Source: Conus ventricosus
Taxonomy: Eukaryota; Mollusca; Gastropoda; Neogastropoda; Conidae
Length of the DNA: 64,000 bases
Reading direction: 5' to 3'
Assembly (NCBI GenBank): GCA_018398815.1
Contig: JAFLJL010013918.1
Location: 1 to 64,000 of the forward strand
The notes beneath the pieces are model-generated. The model worked only from the letters and a program-made list of their open reading frames with translations, ran no database searches and had not been told where the DNA came from. Positions 57,640 to 64,000 of this stretch are shown here, in pieces (the first letter of the stretch is position 1; each line of letters opens with the position of its first letter). Made by a program: the position numbers and the translations under genes.

Positions 57640-60600
57640 CTACAAACGCACCAGAAACTTTGTTAAAAATCTTTCTGCCGTAAAATCTTAATCAGATAAA
57701 AAATGTTAATCTCACTAAAAAAACTCAAGGATCACGTCAGGCGGGACATCCTGAACAGGATCTTCATGGACTTCCGCTGTAAAATGTTTGTGTCTCCATC
57801 ATGCAAGTCCCAACACTCCAAAAGAACATGTTTCATTGTGATGGCGCATGACATGGAATGCACCACGGAGCTTCTTCACTCTTAAAAGGTAAGAATGGGT
57901 AAAATACGAATGGCCGGTGTGCAGTCGGCACAGAACCGTTTCCTCTTTACGACCACCCCGACGTAGATGGGAGAATGTCCTTAAGGTTTGGACGGATCTG
58001 AAAGAGTTTGTTATTCGTCTGTGTGTTCCAATCCTACTGCCAGAGGTCACTCACATAATCGTTAATTTTGGGTTTCACATCTGAGCAGGGGATATAAAGT
58101 GTTGGACAGTTTCTCTCTCTTGTGGCGTTCTTGGCTAAACGATCAACCATTTCGTTCCCCGCCGATGCCAACATGACCAGGAACCCAAGCAAGAGTAATG
58201 TTGTAACCGTCCGCCTTCAACTTACTAAAAAGTTAAAAAAAAAGTAAAGTTCTGGATGCTGAAGGTTGCGGCCAGCTATGGCCTCCAAAGCTGACAGCGA
58301 ATCCGACAGAACCAGAAAGTCCCTCTTTGAAGAATGTGAGATTATCTTCAAAGCCAAAAACCAGAGCAGTAAGTTCAGCAGAATAGACAGAAGCATCTGA
58401 ATGAATAATGTTCCAACAGTATCTGAGAAGGAGCCCCAGGGCAATAGGCTGCACAGGCCACTCCATCTTCAGACTTGGAACCGTCAGTAAAAACTTTTTG
58501 ACAGGATGGGAATTTCAAACAGAGCTCAGCATACAATGCCTTGTATGCCAGAGAGCTGGTAGACTCTCTGCGAAAAGCTGCAAGATCAAAACGAATCTCT
58601 GGTGTGAAGAAGGTCCACGGTGGTTGATCCGGAAACTTGGAAAAAATCAGATACTACACCTAGGTCTAGACCTGCATTCCGCACGTGAGGCATGCATCGA
58701 AGACCAAACGGCGGAATACATTTAGGGTTGTTTCAAACTTACTTTGGAACGGAGGGTCAAAGACACAGTCATAGGCAGGGTTTTCTGGTTCCGAGAACAG
58801 TCTGATGTTAATAATTCAAAGACAGTTTCAGCCTGCGGTTGGACAGTGAAGGTTAACCCGCCTCTGCGTACAGGCTGTAGACAGGGGTGGTGCGGAACGC
58901 TCCAAGACAGAGACGAAGCCCTTGATGGTGGATGGGGGTCCAAGAGTTTGAGGTAAGAAGATCGTGGGGAGCCGTACACAGCACAACCGTAGTCCAGTTT
59001 GGAACGGACCAGGGCTCTGTAGAGGTGCAACAAAGTTTTCTTATCAGCGCCCCAGTCAGTGTGCGCTACGACCCGCAGAATATTCAGTGCTTTCTGGCAA
59101 GCAGTTTTGAGGTTTTTAATATTGGCTGAGAAAGTTAAGTTTTTGGTCAAAAATGACTCCCCAGAATTTGGGCCTCTTTAACAGCTGGAATGGGAGATTT
59201 CCTACTTGAAGTTCAGGATCTGGAAAAACTGACGGAAATTATGGAAGTGAATACACTGCGTCTTTGTTGGAGAAAAGGTAAAACCCGTTTTTCATCGCCA
59301 CCGATGGATTTTATCTACGCAAAGCTGGAGCCTGCGCTGGACACTCAGGTACAGGCTTCCAGTTGCTTTAGACAGCAAAATCATCCACAAACATTGAGCA
59401 GTCTGAACCCTGTGAACTGATTTCACGATGTTGTTGATTTTAATACTAAAGAGGGCAGGAGACAGTATGCTCCCCTGTGGAACACCCAACCCCTGCCCCG
59501 TGGACATCGATAGAGTGGTGCCAACCCGGACCTGAAACTGTCGTTTTTGCCAAAACATTTTGAATAAAAGCGGAAGATGACCTCGAAAACCAGATCGTGG
59601 AGATCATGAAGTATCCCGACTTCCAGGTGGTATCGTAGGCCTTCTCCAAGTCGAAGAAATTGCCACTGCATGCTGTTTGTTCAGAAAGGCGTTCCAAGTG
59701 TAGATTCCAGACGAATCAATGGTCAACTGTAGTCCTATGTTTGCGGAAACCACACTGTTCTTTCGCAAAAGGCCATCGGTTTCGAGTTTCCACTGAGCCT
59801 GCATTTACCATTTTTTCCATCAATTTACAAACACAGCTGGTTAAAGCTATGGGGGCGGTAGTTTGATGGGTTAGAAAGATCTTTTCCAGGTTTGGGAATT
59901 GGAATAATGAGGGCTTTCCGCCAAGATGGGGAAAGAAACACTGTAGTCCCACCTGGTTGTATAACCCGTAGCAGGATGTTCAGAACCTTTTTTGCGGAAG
60001 ATGTTCAAGATGTTGATAATGGATTTCATCTAGACCTGGAGAGGAATCGCTGCAAAGGGGGTAAGGCAGATTTCAGCTCGTTTAAACGTGAAAGGGAAGA
60101 TTGTAGTCTTCCATGTTGTCTGACGAAAAGTTGCAGGGTGATTTTTCTTTTAGGGCTTTTTTGTTTTTGACAAAGTGGCTGATTTATTAGAAGAGGAGGA
60201 ATTCTTTTCAATGGTTGAAGCAAGCAAATTAGCAACTGCTTTCTTCTCTGTTATTAAAGAATCCGAAAACTTGAGATGGTTCACAGTGGGCAGTTGTTCT
60301 TCCCTTTGATTTTCTTAATGATGTTCCACACTTTTTTCTTGGAAGGTTTTTGATGTTCAGCCTGGAGCAAAAGCTTCTCCACGCCCGGGACGTTTACTGA
60401 TTGTAAAGTGTATCTCGATTTAGCACGGAGTTTCTGATGGGCTCGAGCGTTGGGACCCGAAGGTCCGTTGGTATTCACCCACGCTGCCCGTTTGCGAACT
60501 TTGGAAATTTGTGGCGGGTCGAATCGAACCAGGGGTGTTTTTGGCATTTGAAGTTTATCGGAAGACACTGGAATAGAGGTTTTGCACATTTGATTACAGT

Positions 60601-61399
60601 GTTAGTCAGAGATTCTGCTGGGTCTGGACTCTGAAAAAAATTCAGCGTCCTGGAATTCTTTTGAAATAGTGGTTGCAAATAGATCCAGTTTGCTTTCTTA
60701 TAATTGAGTGTTGAGAGACAGAGGCGTTTCCATTTTAATATGGGCTGTAAAAGACAGGGAAATGGTCACTTCCGTGCAGATCGTCCATGGACAGACCACT
60801 CATAGTCCAGGACCAGCGAGGGGTCACAATAAAACGACAAATCTAAACACGAAAGTGAAACCTGTGGAAGAGTGGAGGTAAGTGCAGATCCGTCATTTTA
60901 GACAACACAAATATTAACCGAAAGGACATCCTCAATTAGCAGACCTCTGGATGACGTACTGACACTACCCCAAAGAGGATTGTGACCGTTAAAGTCACCC
61001 AACAGCAAAAAAGGTCGAGGAAGTTCTCTTATCAGACTGACAAGGTCCTGACGACAAACCCGGGGCAGAAGGTGGGAGATAAAAAGGGAAAAAGATTGTC
61101 CACAGTCTTGTGGAGAGTGACTCTCGCGCTACAGCCCGAAGGGAGGTAGACAAAGTGACAGGACTATATAACAAAGTTTTGTGTAAGAGAAGGGCAACAC
61201 CGCCCGACAGTCCCAACGTGGATGGTTGTGCAGGTTTCGAAAGTATATTAAAGCCAGAAAGAGGGAAGGTCTTTCTGGCTTTGAATTTGGGTTTCTGAAG
61301 AGCCACGACGGAAGGTTTATAGATTGACACAGAAGCTGCAGCTCCTCAAAAATTGGAATTTAGTCCACGAATATTCCAATGGAATATTGTACTATCCAT
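57640..61399 (-). pseudogene. ORF2 of copy G: endonuclease, reverse transcriptase, RNase H, C-terminal finger
   Basis: The ATG is at 61,399 and the stop at 57,640-57,642, giving about 1,250 codons if open. The endonuclease frame 61,330-60,995 ends at the GDFNGHN site (60,979-60,999). Reverse-transcriptase pieces: 59,952-59,716 (PNLEKIFL, SCVCKLMEK), 59,697-59,446 (FFDLEKAYDTTWK) and the catalytic FVDD at 59,380-59,391. The frame 59,150-58,722 covers the connection region, 58,466-58,217 RNase H (SAELTAL), and 58,050-57,799 the C-terminal region. Frameshifts remain, fewer per kb than in copies A or I/F. Confidence 0.82.
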
Positions 61400-61425
61400 G
61401 GTGCAGAGGGCGAAAAGGAGAGAGA

Positions 61426-62749
61426 TCAGGTCATCTCCTCATCAGATCTGCGGCCAATGGAGTGAACTATTTTTAGTTTCACTGGACTGTGTTGCTCTTT
61501 GGACCCCCTGGCAGACTTGCCCGCAGGTGACAAAGGCCTGGATTTGGAGATGGTGGAGGTCTGGATTTGGGAGATGGTGGAGGTTTTGTCCTCATCTCCA
61601 CCATCTCCACAGTGGGTGGAACTCCCTTGCCCGCACGGGCATTGGATAGGAGAGTTCGAGGCGGAATTGCTGGTTTTTTAATCTGCCCAGCACAGATGTT
61701 GTAGACTGCTGGGCAGTCTGAGGGGTGGCGGATTTTTTGCCTCCACCAGGGGCAGTCACTTTGGGTTGGAGGTGGTGGACCTGCTTCCACCAGAGTTGAC
61801 AGTTCTGACTTGCAGTGTCTTCGAAAATGTAAAGTCATCAGTTGACAGCAGACTGAGCGAGTGGGAACTGTGGGAACCGTCTTTACGGCCGAAGCATATG
61901 AAGCTGTTGGAGTCTGACTGCCCACAACCTGCTTGCGGGCTTCAAAAAAAGGAGATCTTCTTTTCTGTTTTTATTCGTTGAATGGTGGATTCCTGAATCC
62001 AAAAGAGGACAGTTTCTTGAAGAGGAGGGATGATCGCCACCGCAGTTAGCACAATGTGCGGATCTTTGCACGGCCCATCATGGATTGCCTGCAGCAAACA
62101 CCGCACACCTCCTGCCCAGAACAGCGGTCTCTGACATGTCCCAAACCTCTGGCACCTGAAGCATCTCAAACGGGGGACGGGAACATACAGCTGAACACGG
62201 ACGTTCAGGTAGCCAACTTGATGACCGGAGGCAGCCAGGGTTGCAGAAGGTCAGAAAGGGTGTTGGTGGCCACTCTCTCTGCACCTTTCTTGACTGTCAC
62301 CCTGCGCACCTCCGTCACACCCTGGGACGCCAGTTCCGTTTTTATTTCTGCCTCTGAGACACCCGTTAGATCTCTGCAGGAATCACACCTTTTGATGAAT
62401 TTAACTGTTTATGGGAGTCACCCTGATCTCCCTATCCACTAATTTTGTTGCCCTCAACAGCTGTTCAGATTGTTTTCTTGATCGACATTGAACTAAAACT
62501 ATCCATTCCTCAACCTTTGGATGGACTGAGGTCACCTGCTAAGCCTTTGAAAGCCCTTTTGAATAGCAAAAGGGCTCAGAGCTGAAAGGGGTCTTTCCTG
62601 CTCCGTCCCTTCCACCACGAGCCAGGAAGCCCAGAAACCTGTTCTCTGTCGTACCTCCGTGTTAGAATCGCTGTCAGAATAACATTCCCCTGAAATAGGG
62701 GATGCTGCCTTTCTCTTCCTTTTGGGGGGATTATTTTTTGAAAAGGCAT
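61426..62749 (-). pseudogene. ORF1 of copy G, zinc-knuckle protein
   Basis: The ATG at 62,749 gives MPFQKIIPPKGRERQHPLFQ. Knuckles lie at about 62,030-62,160. The frame 61,925-61,479 covers the Pro-rich C-terminal half (PPPPTQ, RTKPPPSPKSRPPPSP). A TGA at 61,426-61,428 is 26 bases before the ORF2 ATG. About 440 residues would be encoded if open. Confidence 0.78.
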
Positions 62750-63158
62750 ATTAAGTTCATTGTGTTTCATCCCTCCCTTACCCACCCACCTTGGAGTCCA
62801 ACTAAGGGGCCAGGGCCAAGAAACCAATGTCTTGACCCCTTCCAGGCTTCGGGAGAGACATACGACAAACAGAAGCAACTAACCCTATCCCCCTGATCAT
62901 GCTCAACTCCCGGGGACAGAGAGCTGAGCACTGCAGGGGTTCACATGGCCAGCAGGGGAACTGCTTGTCTTGACCCAGCCCCAAGAAGGGGAGCCGATTA
63001 GTACACCCGGGCCAAAGTGTACTCCCTGTCTAGGAGAGGTCCGAGCCAAAGTGATGTGTGTTGAGAGCGCTGGCCCTCTCAATCACCAGGATCTCATTCC
63101 CCTCCGACACAGGTCGCACCGCACGGCATAACACGGCGGATCTTAAGGAGACCACAGA

Positions 63159-63250
63159 GATAAGATAAGATAAGATAATGTTGCTTATAGGCCGCCGACC
63201 GCAAAGGGCCGTATCAGGGCTGTCACCACGTTTAAAATCAACTCCCAGTC

Positions 63251-63284
<34 letters not shown>

Positions 63285-64000
63285 AACCACTTTCATACAT
63301 CTCATTAAATGACATCGTCTACAAACGCACCAGAAACTCTGTTAAAAATCTTTCTCCGTAAAATCTTAAATCAGATGAAAAAATGTTAATCTCTCTCAAA
63401 AACTCAAGGATCACATCAGGCGGGACATCCCTGAACAGGATCTTCATGGACTCCGCTGTAAAATGATTGTGTCTCCACATCGTGCATAGTCCCAACACTC
63501 TAAAAGAACATGTTTCATGGTGAGTGGCGCATGACATGGAATGCACCACGGAGCTTCTTCACTCTTTAAAAAGGTAAGAATGGGTAAAAATACGAATGGC
63601 CGGTGTGCAGTCGGCACAGAACCGTTTTCCTCTTTACGACCACCCGACGTAGATGGGAGGAAGTCTTTAAGGTTTGGACGGATCTGAAAGAGTTTGTTAT
63701 TCGTCTGTGTGTTCCAATCCTCCTGCCAGAGGTCTCTCACATAATCGTTAATTTTTGGGTTTCACATCTGAGCAGGGGATATAAGTGTTGGACAGTTTCT
63801 CTCTTGTGGCGTTCTTGGCTAAACGATCAACCATTTCGTTCCCGCCGATGCCAACATGGCCAGGAACCCAAGCAAGAGTAATGTTGTAACCGTCCGCCTT
63901 CAACTTGCTAAAAAGTTCAAAAAAAAGTAAAAGTTCTGGATGCTGAAGGTTGCGGCCAGCTATGGCCTCCAAAGCTGACAGCGAATCCGACAGAACCAGA
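63159..64000 (-). mobile_element. Retrotransposon copy H, 3' end only (runs off the window)
   Basis: The tail GATAAGATAAGATAAGATAA is inserted in copy G's 5' UTR; the conserved 3' end and an A tract (about 63,253-63,283) follow, then ORF2 C-terminal code to the edge. The copy continues beyond the window. Confidence 0.88.
63319..64000 (-). pseudogene. ORF2 of copy H, C-terminal part (RNase H and Cys/His finger), partial
   Basis: A stop at 63,319-63,321 follows FLTEFLVRL. The frame 63,740-63,444 contains the finger CIPCHAPLTMKHVLLEC, and 63,972-63,748 contains RNase H text WVPGHVGIGGNEMVDRLAK. The two are joined by one frame break. This is the cleanest view of the ORF2 C-terminus in the window. 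Confidence 0.82.

Larger units (their letters stand above)
57498..63158 (-). mobile_element. Retrotransposon copy G, nearly complete; 5' end interrupted by copy H
   Basis: The tail GATAAGATAAGATAAGATAA begins at 57,498 inside the minisatellite. 3' UTR, ORF2, ORF1 and most of the 5' UTR follow. At ACCACAGAGA (63,151-63,160) the 5' UTR is cut by copy H's tail; about 280 bp of 5' UTR must lie beyond the window. It is the best-preserved copy for ORF boundaries. Confidence 0.88.

Overview
The window looks like animal (invertebrate) nuclear DNA. It is dominated by non-LTR retrotransposons, long CA/GT microsatellites and minisatellites, and carries no convincing ordinary host gene. The element types and satellite load would suit a marine invertebrate such as a mollusc, but nothing here proves the species. 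Almost every reading frame is broken every 100-300 bases by single-base insertions or deletions, including inside repeats that otherwise match closely. This looks like uncorrected long-read sequence layered on real decay, so 'pseudogene' below means 'not open as written'.

Layout: 1-5,640 is a decayed Polinton/adintovirus-like DNA element. It has divergent structural-type genes, a small Pro-rich membrane-type protein, and an FtsK/HerA-type (A32-like) packaging ATPase at its right end. 6,234-6,304 is a tRNA-Lys(CTT)-like sequence, possibly a SINE head. 6,420-10,440 holds minisatellites, poly-C tracts and a GT microsatellite. 10,704-16,703 is a full-length, plus-strand copy (copy A) of an I/Jockey-superfamily retrotransposon of about 6.0 kb. 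It has ORF1 with zinc knuckles, and ORF2 with AP endonuclease, reverse transcriptase, RNase H and a C-terminal Cys/His finger, followed by a (TTATC)n tail. 16,735-24,086 is another minisatellite-rich stretch and contains a 57-bp micro-insertion of the same element's 3' end.

From 24,087 to the right edge nearly everything is the same family on the minus strand. Copy B (24,087-30,094) sits inside an ~80-bp minisatellite. From 30,533 to 56,980 there is a nested stack. Copy C (30,533-33,896 plus 54,412-56,980) is interrupted in its endonuclease domain by copy D (whole copy at 48,451-54,411). Copy D is in turn interrupted by copy I/F (34,503-47,547). Copy I/F is split in ORF1 by a 6.8-kb CACTA/EnSpm-like DNA transposon (39,632-46,464). 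A ~1.5-kb segment across the C/D junction is present on both sides of copy I/F. Copy G (57,498-63,158) follows in a ~40-bp minisatellite, and copy H (from 63,159) lies in G's 5' UTR and runs off the window.

When the interruptions are subtracted, copies A, B, C, D and I/F are each 5.9-6.2 kb, which supports the nested reading. The retrotransposon proteins would work together as an ORF1 RNA-binding protein plus an ORF2 enzyme that nicks DNA and reverse-transcribes from the 3' tail. The structure suggests a family that repeatedly lands in itself and in minisatellites.
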